DNA of 64,000 bases from Acidocella facilis ATCC 35904. GTDB taxonomy: Bacteria; Pseudomonadota; Alphaproteobacteria; Acetobacterales; Acetobacteraceae. Both the position numbers and the translations under genes were made by a program. This document shows positions 35,092-43,170 of this stretch, in pieces; position 1 is the stretch's first letter, and every line of letters starts with the position of its first letter. The notes beneath the pieces were generated by a model. It did no database searches. It saw only the letters and a list, made by a program, of their open reading frames with translations, and was not told the origin of the DNA. The DNA lies in assembly GCF_000687875.1 (NCBI RefSeq), contig NZ_JHYG01000003.1:186001-250000 (forward strand), in the 5' to 3' direction.

Positions 35092-36261
35092 ATGGATCAA
35101 AACCTCCCGCGTGCGGGCAATGCCGGGCTGGCCTTGCTGGCGCTTTCCACAGGCGGGTTCGCCATCGGCACCACCGAGTTCGGCACGATGGGGCTGGTGC
35201 CCTATTTCTCGCAAGGGCTGCATGTGGATATCGCCCAGGCCGGGCGGGTGATCAGCGCCTATGCGCTGGGGGTGGTGGTGGGCGCGCCGATCCTGTGCGT
35301 GGCGGCGGCGAAGCTGCCGCAGCGGCGGCTGCTGATCGGGCTGATGGTGCTGTTCGCGCTCGGCAATCTGCTCAGCGGTCTGGCGCCGAGCTTTGGCTGG
35401 ATGCTGGTGTTCCGTTTCCTCGCCGGGCTGCCGCACGGGGCGTATTTCGGCGTCGCCTCGCTGGTCGCGGCCGAGCTGGTGCCGGCGGAGAAGCGTACCC
35501 AGGCGATTGCCAGCGTCATCACCGGGCTGACGGTGGCGACGATTTTCGGCGTGCCGCTGGCCAATGCCATCGGCCAGTTGCTGAACTGGCGGCTGGCCTT
35601 CGTGCTGGTGGCGGTGCTGGCGCTGGTGACGGCGGTGATGGTGTGGAAGCTGGTGCCGCGGCGCGATAATAGCGGGGAGCCCGCGAAGAATCCGCTGGAT
35701 GAGCTGGACGCGCTGAAGAACAAGCATGTCTGGCTGACGGCGGCGATCGGCGCGATCGGCTTTGGCGGGATTTTCGCGGCCTATACCTATTTCGCCTCCA
35801 CCTTCCTGCAGGTGACGCATGGCGCGCCTTATCTGGTGCCGTTGGTGCTGGGCTGTTTCGGGGTGGGGATCACGGTGGGGAATATCCTCACCGCGCGCTT
35901 CGCCGACAAGGCGCTGATGCCGACGGTGGCGGGGGTGCTGATCTGGAGTGCGGCGGCGCTGGCGCTGTATCCGTTGATGACCGGGCATGTCTGGAGCATG
36001 TGCCTGGCGGCCTTGCTGATCGGCGGCGGCGGCGGGTTGGGCTCGCCCTTGCAGGCGCGGCTGATGCTGGTGGCGGGCCGGGCGCAGACGCTGGCGGCGG
36101 CGCTGAACCAGAGTGCGATGAACGTGGCCAATGCGCTCGGGCCATTGCTGGCGGGGGTGGCGATCAGCCTGGGGGCGGCGCTGCCGCAGACCGGGCTGGT
36201 GGGGTGCCTGCTGGCGCTGGCCGGGCTGGTGATGTGGTGGCTGGCGCTGCGGGCGGTTTAA
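35092..36261 (+). CDS. MFS transporter, AraJ/sugar-efflux type
   Basis: Twelve-helix major facilitator of 389 residues. The first helix and loop read STGGFAIGTTEFGTMGLVPYFSQG, the hallmark of the AraJ/NepI/YdhP efflux group, and the loop motif AAAKLPQRRLLIG resembles motif A. It likely exports sugars, purine nucleosides or drugs. The frame stays open to 34954, but the leading part is not membrane-like, so ATG 35092 (or 35083) is used. Divergent from the nitronate monooxygenase gene. Confidence 0.9.
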   Translation: MDQNLPRAGNAGLALLALSTGGFAIGTTEFGTMGLVPYFSQGLHVDIAQAGRVISAYALGVVVGAPILCVAAAKLPQRRLLIGLMVLFALGNLLSGLAPSFGWMLVFRFLAGLPHGAYFGVASLVAAELVPAEKRTQAIASVITGLTVATIFGVPLANAIGQLLNWRLAFVLVAVLALVTAVMVWKLVPRRDNSGEPAKNPLDELDALKNKHVWLTAAIGAIGFGGIFAAYTYFASTFLQVTHGAPYLVPLVLGCFGVGITVGNILTARFADKALMPTVAGVLIWSAAALALYPLMTGHVWSMCLAALLIGGGGGLGSPLQARLMLVAGRAQTLAAALNQSAMNVANALGPLLAGVAISLGAALPQTGLVGCLLALAGLVMWWLALRAV

Positions 36262-36265
36262 AGAC

Positions 36266-36310
36266 GTGGGGTGTTTTTGAAAAAACACCCCACACCCCCA
36301 AAAACTTTTG
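36266..36310. terminator. T/A-rich hairpin between convergent genes
   Basis: Perfect 13-bp inverted repeat (36266-36278 / 36281-36293) with T5 and A5 at the centre, followed by CCCCCAAAAACTTTTG. The arrangement matches 8018-8058. It likely terminates the MFS gene on one strand and the membrane-protein gene on the other. Confidence 0.65.
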
Positions 36311-36327
36311 CAAATTTACGTGGGGGC

Positions 36328-36840
36328 TCAGCGCACCGGGATGGTGGCGTAGCGCAGCTCGCCCACCCGCTCCAGCGGCGGCGCCTCGCGGCAGCAGATC
36401 AGCCAGTAGGGCAGCACCAGCAGCAGCGTCCAGGCGAAATTGCCGATCAGCTGGGCATGGGCTTCCAGCGGCCATTGGGTCGGGAACAGCACCAGATCCA
36501 GCAGCCACAAGGTTCGCCAGAGCAGCCCCGAAAGGCGCACCGCCGGGGCGACATGGGCGCGCCGGCCGGTGCGGGCCTGCTGGCTGTTGATTTGCAGATG
36601 CGCGGCCCCGGCCATGATGCCGAGGCAGATCATGTCTTCGAAAAAATCTGAGGTGTAGGGGCGGTCGAACAGATGCACCCAGAGCAGCCCGGCGAGGGCG
36701 CCGGCGCCGGTGGAGATGCGGGCCAGGGTGAAAAGCGGCAGGCCGAACAGCCAGGCCGCGTAATCGACCCCCGGCTGCAACAGCCGGTCTATGATGAAAT
36801 CGTCCGCCTTTCTTGCGAAACCGATGATATTCCCGGCCAT
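36328..36840 (-). CDS. Hypothetical membrane protein
   Basis: A 170-residue protein with hydrophobic stretches near 30-55, 70-85, 105-125 and 130-150 (for example LIGNFAWTLLLVLPYWLICC). No domain is recognised. Codon use fits the neighbours, and it is the only sensible frame here. It begins 30 bp after the NagA-MurQ stop on the same strand, so it may be the last gene of that transcript. Confidence 0.7.
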   Translation of the reverse strand: MAGNIIGFARKADDFIIDRLLQPGVDYAAWLFGLPLFTLARISTGAGALAGLLWVHLFDRPYTSDFFEDMICLGIMAGAAHLQINSQQARTGRRAHVAPAVRLSGLLWRTLWLLDLVLFPTQWPLEAHAQLIGNFAWTLLLVLPYWLICCREAPPLERVGELRYATIPVR

Positions 36841-36869
36841 TTCTTCGTCCCGTCAGACCGAATCCACGC

Positions 36870-38876
36870 TCAATCCATAGTCAAAGCCCGCCGCAGCGAG
36901 CCACCCGCCGCGTCCAGCCTCGCCCGCGCCAGATCCGGCGCCAGGCCAAGCCTGATGGCCAGCACGGCAAGTTTAACATGCATGTCGCACGCCTCCAGTT
37001 CAAGGCTTGCGGTTTGCTCATCCACGCCGGTCAGCCCGGTCACCATCCGCACCGCCCGGCGGCGCAGCTTGGCGTTGCTGGCCCGCATATCCACCATGAA
37101 AGGTCCAAAGGTTTTGTTAAGACGGATCATCACGGTGGAGGAGAGGATGTTCAGCGCGATCTTTTCCGTGGAGCCGGCGGAAAGGCGGGTGGAGCCGGCG
37201 ATGATCTCCGGGCCGGAGAGGATTTCCACGGCGATCCGCGCGGCGGCCGCCATCGGTGAGGCCGTATTGTTGACGATGGCGCCGGTGAGCCCGCCCAGCC
37301 CGCCGGCATGGCGCAGCGCCGCCAGCGTGTAAGGGGTGGAGCCGGAGGCGGCGATGCCGACCAGCGCGTCCCTCTCGCAGAACCCCTGCGCGTCGAGGGC
37401 GGCGCGGGCGGCGTCCTCGTCATCCTCCGCGCCCTCGGCGGCCTGGATGAAGGCGCCCTCGCCGCCGGCCAGCAGCGGCACGATCAGCCCGGGCTCGACC
37501 CCGAAAGTGGGGCGGCATTCCACCGCATCCAGCAGCCCGAGCCGGCCGGAGGTGCCGGCCCCGGCGTAAAACAGCCGCCCCCCCGCCGCGAGCCGGGCCG
37601 CCACGGCATCCGCCAGCCGGGCCAGGGCCGGGGCGGTGCCGTTCAGCGCGCGCTGGGCGGTGGCTTCCTGGGTGAGGAAGAGGCGGATGATCTCCTCGGT
37701 GGGGCGGGCTTCCAGGTCCAGCAGCTCCAGGCGCGGGGCCTCGGTGCCGCGCGGCTTGGTCGGGCTGCCGGGCTGGCCGGCCTGCCAGACCTGCAAGGCC
37801 TGGAAATCCTCCGACCACCAGACCAGATCCGCCGCCGCCCCCGGCGCGATGCGGCCAAGGTTGAGGCCGAGCGCGTCGGCGGGGCGGGAGGTGGCGGCGG
37901 CGAGCGCGGTCTCCGGGGCGATGCCCCAGCCGATCAGCCGGCGCACCCCTTCATCCAGCGTGATCGCGGCGCCGGCGATGGTGCCATCCGCCCGGTGGCC
38001 GACGCCATCCGCCCCGAGAATGGCCGTCGCGCCGCCAAATTCCAGTTCCGCGCCAGGCTCCAGCCCGGCCAGAGCGATGGAATCCGTCACCGCGATGGCG
38101 CGCGGGCAGGCGGCGAAGGCGATCTGCAGCAAAGCCGGGTCCACATGCACGCCATCGACGATGAGGCAGGGGGCGAGAAGCGGGTCGGTGAGGCCGATGC
38201 CGGGCGCGCCGGGGGCGCGGTGGCCGAGCGGGGATTGGGCGTTGAAGAGATGCGTCACCAGCCGCGCCCCGGCCGCCACCCCGGCGCGCATCTGCGCGGC
38301 ATCGGCATTGGTGTGGCCGAGCGAAACGCGGATGCCCGAAGCTGTGAGCTTGGTGATGGCGGGCAGGGCGTGCTCCAGCTCCGGGGCCAGGGTGAGCAGC
38401 TTCAGCACGGCGGCGGCGGGGCCGTCCAGCAGCTCATCCAAAGCCGCCTGGTCCGGCAGGCGCAGCCAGTCCGCGCGGTGGGCGCCGCGTTTGGCGGGGG
38501 CCAGGAACGGGCCTTCCAGATGCAGCCCGAGCAGGCCCGGGTGACGCGCCATGGCGGCGCGCAGCCGGGTGGCGGCTTCAGCGATGGCCGGCAGAGGCTG
38601 GGTGATGATCGTGGGCAGCACGGAGGTGACGCCGCGCGCGGCGAGGCCGGTGGCGAATTTGTCCCATTCCGCCGGCGTGGCGCTGGCGCAATCCACCCCG
38701 AAGGCGCCGTTATTATGCAGATCGATCAGCCCCGGCCCAAGGATGCCATGTTGCAGCTCCAGGTCCGGATTGGCGGCGCCTGGATGGATGGCGAGGATGC
38801 GCCCGGCCGCGATTTCCACAGTGGCCGGGCCGGTGAAACGCTCACCATCGAAGAGTGTCTGGGCAAAAATCCGCAT
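36870..38876 (-). CDS. NagA-MurQ fusion: GlcNAc-6-P deacetylase + MurNAc-6-P etherase
   Basis: One uninterrupted frame of 668 residues. Residues 1-385 are NagA: GPGLIDLHNNGAFG, HLEGPFLAPAKRGAH with the metal Glu, SLGHTNA and THLFNAQSP His ligands, and the catalytic Asp in AVTDSIALAG. Residues about 395-668 are MurQ: FYAGAGTSGRLGLLDAVECRPTFG, GIAASGSTPYTL and TVMIRLNKTFGPFMVDM. MurQ makes GlcNAc-6-P from MurNAc-6-P by cleaving the lactyl ether, and NagA deacetylates it, so the fusion joins two consecutive steps. No stop or Met separates the halves; TTG codons near the join could allow some separate MurQ. ATG 38876 begins a canonical NagA strand; the open frame beyond it is a shadow of the amidase. 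Confidence 0.92.
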   Translation of the reverse strand: MRIFAQTLFDGERFTGPATVEIAAGRILAIHPGAANPDLELQHGILGPGLIDLHNNGAFGVDCASATPAEWDKFATGLAARGVTSVLPTIITQPLPAIAEAATRLRAAMARHPGLLGLHLEGPFLAPAKRGAHRADWLRLPDQAALDELLDGPAAAVLKLLTLAPELEHALPAITKLTASGIRVSLGHTNADAAQMRAGVAAGARLVTHLFNAQSPLGHRAPGAPGIGLTDPLLAPCLIVDGVHVDPALLQIAFAACPRAIAVTDSIALAGLEPGAELEFGGATAILGADGVGHRADGTIAGAAITLDEGVRRLIGWGIAPETALAAATSRPADALGLNLGRIAPGAAADLVWWSEDFQALQVWQAGQPGSPTKPRGTEAPRLELLDLEARPTEEIIRLFLTQEATAQRALNGTAPALARLADAVAARLAAGGRLFYAGAGTSGRLGLLDAVECRPTFGVEPGLIVPLLAGGEGAFIQAAEGAEDDEDAARAALDAQGFCERDALVGIAASGSTPYTLAALRHAGGLGGLTGAIVNNTASPMAAAARIAVEILSGPEIIAGSTRLSAGSTEKIALNILSSTVMIRLNKTFGPFMVDMRASNAKLRRRAVRMVTGLTGVDEQTASLELEACDMHVKLAVLAIRLGLAPDLARARLDAAGGSLRRALTMD

Positions 38877-39032
38877 GGTCCGGCCTTGTTCGATCTCTGC
38901 CGCCCTTCTGCGGCCAGGGCGGGGGCGGGGCAAGGGAGCAGGCCAGATCGGCGGATAAAAATCGCCGCTGGCCCCTTGCCGGGCGCGGCCGGGAGTGCTG
39001 GCCTGGGCGCCTGTGAATGCAAGAGGTGATGC

Positions 39033-40418
39033 ATGGATGCGCTGCCCCCCGCCCCTGAGCTTTGCCAGCTCGATGCCGCCGCGCTGGCGACGGCGTACCG
39101 CAAGCGCGATCTCTCCCCGGTGGAGGTGACCAAGGCGGCGCTGGCACGGGCCGAGGCGATCAACCCCGCCCTCAACGCCTTCACCTTTCTCGACCGCGAC
39201 GGCGCGCTGGCGGAGGCCAAGGCGTCCGAGGCGCGCTGGCGGATGGGCGCGCCGCTCTCCGAGGTCGATGGGGTGCCGACGACGTTGAAGGATATCGTCT
39301 GGGTGCAGGGCTGGTCCGTGCGCTATGGCAGCACCACCACCGATGCCACGCCCTGCCGGGAGGATGCGCCCGCGGTGCGCAAGCTGCGCGAAGCGGGCTG
39401 CGTGTTCATCGGCCAGACGACGACGCCGGAATTTGGCTGGAAGGCACTGACCGACAGTGCCGCCTTCGGCATCACCCGCAACCCGCATGACCCCTCCAAG
39501 ACCTCCGGCGGCTCCTCCGGCGGGGCGGCGGTGGCGGCTTTGATGCAGGCGGGGCGGTTGCATCTGGGCTCGGATGGCGGCGGCTCGATCCGGGTGCCGG
39601 CGAGTTTCTGCGGGATTTTCGGGATCAAGCCGAGTTTTGGGCGGGTGCCGGCCTATCCGGCGAGCGCCTTCGGCACGGTGGCGCATATCGGCCCGATGGC
39701 GGCGAATGTCGCGGATGGTTTGGCGATGCTGAAGGCGATGTCCGGCCGGGACCGGCGTGACTGGAACCAGGGGGCGGGGCAGTTTCCGGGGCTGGAGGCT
39801 GCCCCGCTTTCGCCCAAGGGGCTGAAGATCGGCTATTGGCGCATCCCGCCTTCGGGGGCGCTGGATGCGGAGCTGGGCGCGATCATCGATGCCAGGATCG
39901 CGGCGCTGGCGGGGCAGGGGGCGGAGATTTCGCTCTTCACGCTGCCGGGCGGCGATCTGCTGGACTTGTTCCATGACCATTGGTTCTCCGGGGCGGCGAC
40001 GCGCCTGGCGGGGGTGCCGGAGGCAAAGCGCGCCGGGATCGATCCGGGGTTCCTGGAAATCGCCGCGCAAGGGGCGCGGATGAGTGCGGTGCAGCTGGTG
40101 CGCGCCCAGGTGCGCCGGGCGGATTTCGGCGCGGCGATGGATGCGGCGCTGGCGGATTATGATTTCATCCTCTCGCCGGGCACCGCCATTCCGGCTTTCG
40201 AGGCCGGGGCCGAGGTGCCTTCGGGCGCCGGGCTCACGCGCTGGACCGAATGGGCCGGGTTCAGCTACCCGATCAACCTCACCCAGCAGCCCGCCGCGGT
40301 GGTGCCGTGCGGCAAGACCAAGGCCGGGCTGCCGGTGGCCCTGCAGATCATCGGCGGGCGCGGCGAGGATGGAAAGGTGATGGCGCTGGCGGCTTCGCTG
40401 GAGGCGCTGTTCGCTTAA
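39033..40418 (+). CDS. Amidase-signature hydrolase
   Basis: Amidase of 461 residues with Lys in VPTTLKDIVW, cis-Ser in SGGSSGGAAVA and nucleophilic Ser in GSDGGGSIRVPAS. It resembles GatA-like and AtzF N-terminal domains but has no C-terminal allophanate-hydrolase extension. Substrate unknown. GAGGTG precedes the ATG. It diverges from the NagA-MurQ gene and converges on the cytochrome gene, their stops overlapping by 4 bp. Confidence 0.9.
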   Translation: MDALPPAPELCQLDAAALATAYRKRDLSPVEVTKAALARAEAINPALNAFTFLDRDGALAEAKASEARWRMGAPLSEVDGVPTTLKDIVWVQGWSVRYGSTTTDATPCREDAPAVRKLREAGCVFIGQTTTPEFGWKALTDSAAFGITRNPHDPSKTSGGSSGGAAVAALMQAGRLHLGSDGGGSIRVPASFCGIFGIKPSFGRVPAYPASAFGTVAHIGPMAANVADGLAMLKAMSGRDRRDWNQGAGQFPGLEAAPLSPKGLKIGYWRIPPSGALDAELGAIIDARIAALAGQGAEISLFTLPGGDLLDLFHDHWFSGAATRLAGVPEAKRAGIDPGFLEIAAQGARMSAVQLVRAQVRRADFGAAMDAALADYDFILSPGTAIPAFEAGAEVPSGAGLTRWTEWAGFSYPINLTQQPAAVVPCGKTKAGLPVALQIIGGRGEDGKVMALAASLEALFA

Positions 40419-41266
40419 GGCGCCTGGCCTTGCAGGGCGGCGGCGGATAGCCCGGCTTTTTTCAGATTGCTGGCGACGCTGTCCGTCTCGCTCTGCACCT
40501 TGGCGTTATAGGCCTGGCCGGGCGGCAGATGGTCCTGCAGCACGAAATCCGGCCGGGGCTGGGTGTCCACATAAAGCGCCACCTGGAAGGCCTGCTGTTC
40601 GCTGAGATGCGGGTTGCCGAGCGGCATATTGCCCTTCACCCAGGTGGCGAGCTTGGCGATGTTGGCAAGGCCAGCCCCGGCATTATAGCTGCGCGCGCCC
40701 CAGACCGGCGGGAAGCTGCCCATGCCGGCGCCGTTGGCGCCGTGGCAGGCGGCGCAGTTCTGCTTGTAGAGTGTCTGGCCGGCGGCATAATCCGCCGCAG
40801 TGGCGGCCTTCACCATCGCCGGGTAGGGGCTGGGGGTGGGCGTGGCGAGCGCTTCCACTTTCTTGTCGCGGTCCAGCCAGTCGATATAGGCGGCCATGTC
40901 CACCACCACGGCGCTGTCCGTGCTCGGCCGCTTGCCGTCCATGCTGCGCATGAAGCAATTGGCGATGCGGTCCTCCAACGTGATCACCGCCCCCTCGCGC
41001 GGCGAGAAGGAGGGGTATTCGCTGGCGGTGTTGAGGAAATTACCGGGATGATCGTTATTGCCGGCATTAGTATGGCAGTTGGCGCAGGTGAGCGCGTTGC
41101 CGATATAGCCCTTCGAGGCGGCATTGGTGCCGGTCTGCATGATCAAGTCATGGCCGCTTTGAATGGCGGCGCCGAGCGGGCCGGGCGGCAGGCCCTGCAA
41201 AGGCTGCGCCGCCGCGGGCAGGTTGGCGAGGCTGAAAAGGAAGGTGGTGATGAATAGCTTGCGCAT
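40415..41266 (-). CDS. tsdA: Dihaem cytochrome c, TsdA-like thiosulfate dehydrogenase
   Basis: Periplasmic protein of 283 residues with a Sec leader ending AAA-Q. Two haem sites, CANCH (about 62) and CAACH (about 172). Between them NCFMRSMDGK matches the xCxxRSxxGK stretch of TsdA, where the Cys serves as unusual haem ligand. TsdA couples two thiosulfate to tetrathionate, passing electrons to the respiratory chain. No tsdB follows. Acidophilic heterotrophs do oxidise thiosulfate, so the assignment is plausible; other c-type dihaem dehydrogenases remain possible. Confidence 0.85.
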   Translation of the reverse strand: MRKLFITTFLFSLANLPAAAQPLQGLPPGPLGAAIQSGHDLIMQTGTNAASKGYIGNALTCANCHTNAGNNDHPGNFLNTASEYPSFSPREGAVITLEDRIANCFMRSMDGKRPSTDSAVVVDMAAYIDWLDRDKKVEALATPTPSPYPAMVKAATAADYAAGQTLYKQNCAACHGANGAGMGSFPPVWGARSYNAGAGLANIAKLATWVKGNMPLGNPHLSEQQAFQVALYVDTQPRPDFVLQDHLPPGQAYNAKVQSETDSVASNLKKAGLSAAALQGQAP

Positions 41267-41423
41267 GATTCGCTCCCGTTTGTCCGAGCTCTATCACTTT
41301 TGTAATGAAGCGGAAATGACCGGAACGAGAAAATCCTGGCTTTACGCGCGCGAAGGGTGCGGTTCGGGCCTTCGCCTGTGCGCGTGGCTGGGGTAATCTC
41401 GCGCCAAAAGGAGATTTGCCACG

Positions 41424-42179
41424 GTGGCCCACGCCCCGACCAAGACGATGATGCCGCCGATGGCGGAGCCGCCGAGCCTGGTGCTCACCCGCCGCCAGCG
41501 CATGGGCGACCAGCTTTATGGCCAGATCCTGGAGCAGATCCTCTCCGGCCGCCTGCCCGAGGGGACCAGGCTGCCGGCGGAGGTGGATCTCTGCAAGATG
41601 TTCGGCGTCTCCCGCCCGGTGGTGCGCCAGGCCTTGCAGCGTCTGGGCGCGGATGGGCTGGTGCAGGCGCGCCAGGGCTCGGGCACCTATGTGATGGCGC
41701 GCCCGGCGGAGCGGCTGGCCAGTTTCGCGGCGCCTGAGCAGGTCGCGGATTATCTGCGCTCGGTCGAGGTGCGGGTGGTGCTGGAGGGGAGCGCGGCGGA
41801 ACATGCGGCGGAGCGGCGCAATGCCGGGGAGCTGGCCGCCATCGAGGCGGCGCACGCGCATTTCCGCCAGGAGGCCGAGCGCGGCGTGCTGACCCCGGCC
41901 GGGGATCTGGCGTTTCACATGGCCATCGCCCGGGCCAGCGGCAATCATTTCTATGCGAGCGCGATGGAGCATCTGCACCAGGCGGTGAGCGGGTTCATGA
42001 GCGTCTCGCTCAGCCTCACCCGCACCAGCCCGCGCGAGCGCGCCAGCGTGGTGCTGCGCGAACATGAGCTGATTCTGGAAGCGATCCGCGGGCAGGACGG
42101 GGCAACGGCGCGCATCGCCATGCAGTTTCACATCACCCAGGCCCGGCGGCGGATGGTGGACCATCATCGCGACGATTGA
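41424..42179 (+). CDS. GntR/FadR-family regulator
   Basis: A 251-residue regulator. Winged helix (about 25-95): QLYGQILEQILSGRLPEGTRLPAEVDLCKMFGVSRPVVRQAL with the wing QARQGSGTYV. The FCD ligand domain (about 105-235) has the metal-binding pattern of Asp and His, as in GDLAFHMAIARASGNHFY and EHELILEAI. These sense small acids. GTG 41424 is preceded by AAAAGGAG. Divergent from tsdA, 157 bp apart. Confidence 0.93.
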   Translation: MAHAPTKTMMPPMAEPPSLVLTRRQRMGDQLYGQILEQILSGRLPEGTRLPAEVDLCKMFGVSRPVVRQALQRLGADGLVQARQGSGTYVMARPAERLASFAAPEQVADYLRSVEVRVVLEGSAAEHAAERRNAGELAAIEAAHAHFRQEAERGVLTPAGDLAFHMAIARASGNHFYASAMEHLHQAVSGFMSVSLSLTRTSPRERASVVLREHELILEAIRGQDGATARIAMQFHITQARRRMVDHHRDD

Positions 42180-42317
42180 GCCGCGGGCGCCGCGCTCACC
42201 GCGCTTCATGAACCGGCTTTAACCGGTCCCCCAGCCGCCTTTGCCCGGCGCATGCGCTATAAGGGGGGCGGGCCCGTGTGGCCGCCGATCGTCAAGATGT
42301 GATGGAGGATCGTTGAA

Positions 42318-42518
42318 ATGGCTCTGCAAACCAGTTCCGCCCATGCGCGTGTGCGCGAGCGGCTGTTCGTGATGTGGGAAGAGGCGGGGAGCGACCCTGA
42401 TGCCGCCTACCAGCTCTGGCATAAGGTCCGCCCGCTGCTGGAGGATCGCGGGATCTCCGCTGTCGCCCGGCCGCCTGCCTCCCGGCAGGCGCCGCCGCGA
42501 GAAGAAAGGCGGCGCTGA
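42318..42518 (+). CDS. Small hypothetical protein
   Basis: A 66-residue soluble protein, predicted helical (ARVRERLFVMWEEAGSDPDAAYQLWHKVRPLLEDRG), with a basic tail. GGAGG is nine bases ahead of the ATG. No family recognised. The mix of conserved-looking helix and good ribosome site argues that it is expressed. Confidence 0.55.
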   Translation: MALQTSSAHARVRERLFVMWEEAGSDPDAAYQLWHKVRPLLEDRGISAVARPPASRQAPPREERRR

Positions 42519-42591
42519 GCGCCAGCCTTCGAACCGTTCGCCGGGGCCGGCCCGGCGTTGGGGGGAGATACGTGGGTTTGGCAAAAAATGC

Positions 42592-42624
42592 GTTACAATC
42601 TTCCGTTAAATGTAAGCTTGTAAC
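42592..42624 (+). promoter_or_regulatory. GTTACAA inverted repeat upstream of secreted protein gene
   Basis: GTTACAA (42592-42598) and TTGTAAC (42618-42624) form an inverted repeat 19 bp apart in a short AT-rich stretch, 25 bp before the next ATG. It may be an operator or part of the promoter. Confidence 0.35.
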
Positions 42625-42648
42625 CTTTTTTGCGAAGAGGGTGGTTCG

Positions 42649-43092
42649 ATGCGTTATCTCTTGAAATCGCTTGCTGTACTGTCCGCCCTGGCGGTTGGGG
42701 CGCTGGCCCTGCCGGGGCGCGCCCAGGCGCATGATGGCTGGCATGGTGGCGGTTGGGGATGGGGGATCGGGATCGACGTGGCGCCGATCGTGGTGCCGGG
42801 GCCTTATGTCTATCCGCCTTATTACGCCCCGCCGCCGGTTTATGTCGCGCCGGCCCCGGCGCCGGTGCCGGATGGCTATTATGAGCCTTATCCGGGCTAT
42901 ATCGCGCAGGCGCCGGTCGCGCCCGTGGCGCCGGTGGCCCCTGCCGCGCCCGTCGCGCCGGCCGATGCGGGGGCGGCGCAATCCTGCCATGCCGGCGCTT
43001 ATATCTGCCCGATGGAGGTGAGCGTGCCGGTGGGCGGGCGCTGCTATTGCCCGGGCAATGATGGCGCGCGCCAGTACGGCACCGCCCAGTAA
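42649..43092 (+). CDS. Secreted Pro/Tyr-rich small protein
   Basis: A 147-residue protein with a clear Sec leader cleaved near AQA-H. A Gly/Trp/His-rich stretch (DGWHGGGWGWG) is followed by a low-complexity Pro-Tyr-Val region (about 50-85) and Pro-Val-Ala repeats (APVAPVAPVAPA). The C terminus has four Cys in CHAGAYICPMEV and GGRCYCPG, probably two disulfides. The layout suits a periplasmic or surface-associated protein. Function unknown. A bidirectional terminator follows. Confidence 0.8.
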   Translation: MRYLLKSLAVLSALAVGALALPGRAQAHDGWHGGGWGWGIGIDVAPIVVPGPYVYPPYYAPPPVYVAPAPAPVPDGYYEPYPGYIAQAPVAPVAPVAPAAPVAPADAGAAQSCHAGAYICPMEVSVPVGGRCYCPGNDGARQYGTAQ

Positions 43093-43121
43093 TTTCCGCC
43101 CTCCGTGGGTGAACGCGAAAA

Positions 43122-43150
43122 GGCTTCAGCGTCGCGCTGAAGCCCTTTTT
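43122..43150. terminator. Bidirectional terminator
   Basis: GGCTTCAGCG / CGCTGAAGCC with loop TCG, flanked by AAAA before and TTTTT after, so it can end both the plus-strand secreted-protein gene and the minus-strand peroxidase operon. Confidence 0.9.
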
Positions 43151-43170
43151 GCCGCCCGGATGCAGGTGCG

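Noticed and set aside
38877-40070. N-terminal extension of the NagA-MurQ frame by about 400 codons
   Set aside because: This part is antisense to the amidase gene and shows no domain; NagA begins naturally at 38876.
39033-40418. Allophanate hydrolase AtzF completing the biuret route
   Set aside because: The amidase is 461 residues and lacks the C-terminal allophanate-hydrolase domain; it also lies 5 kb outside the operon, beyond opposing genes.
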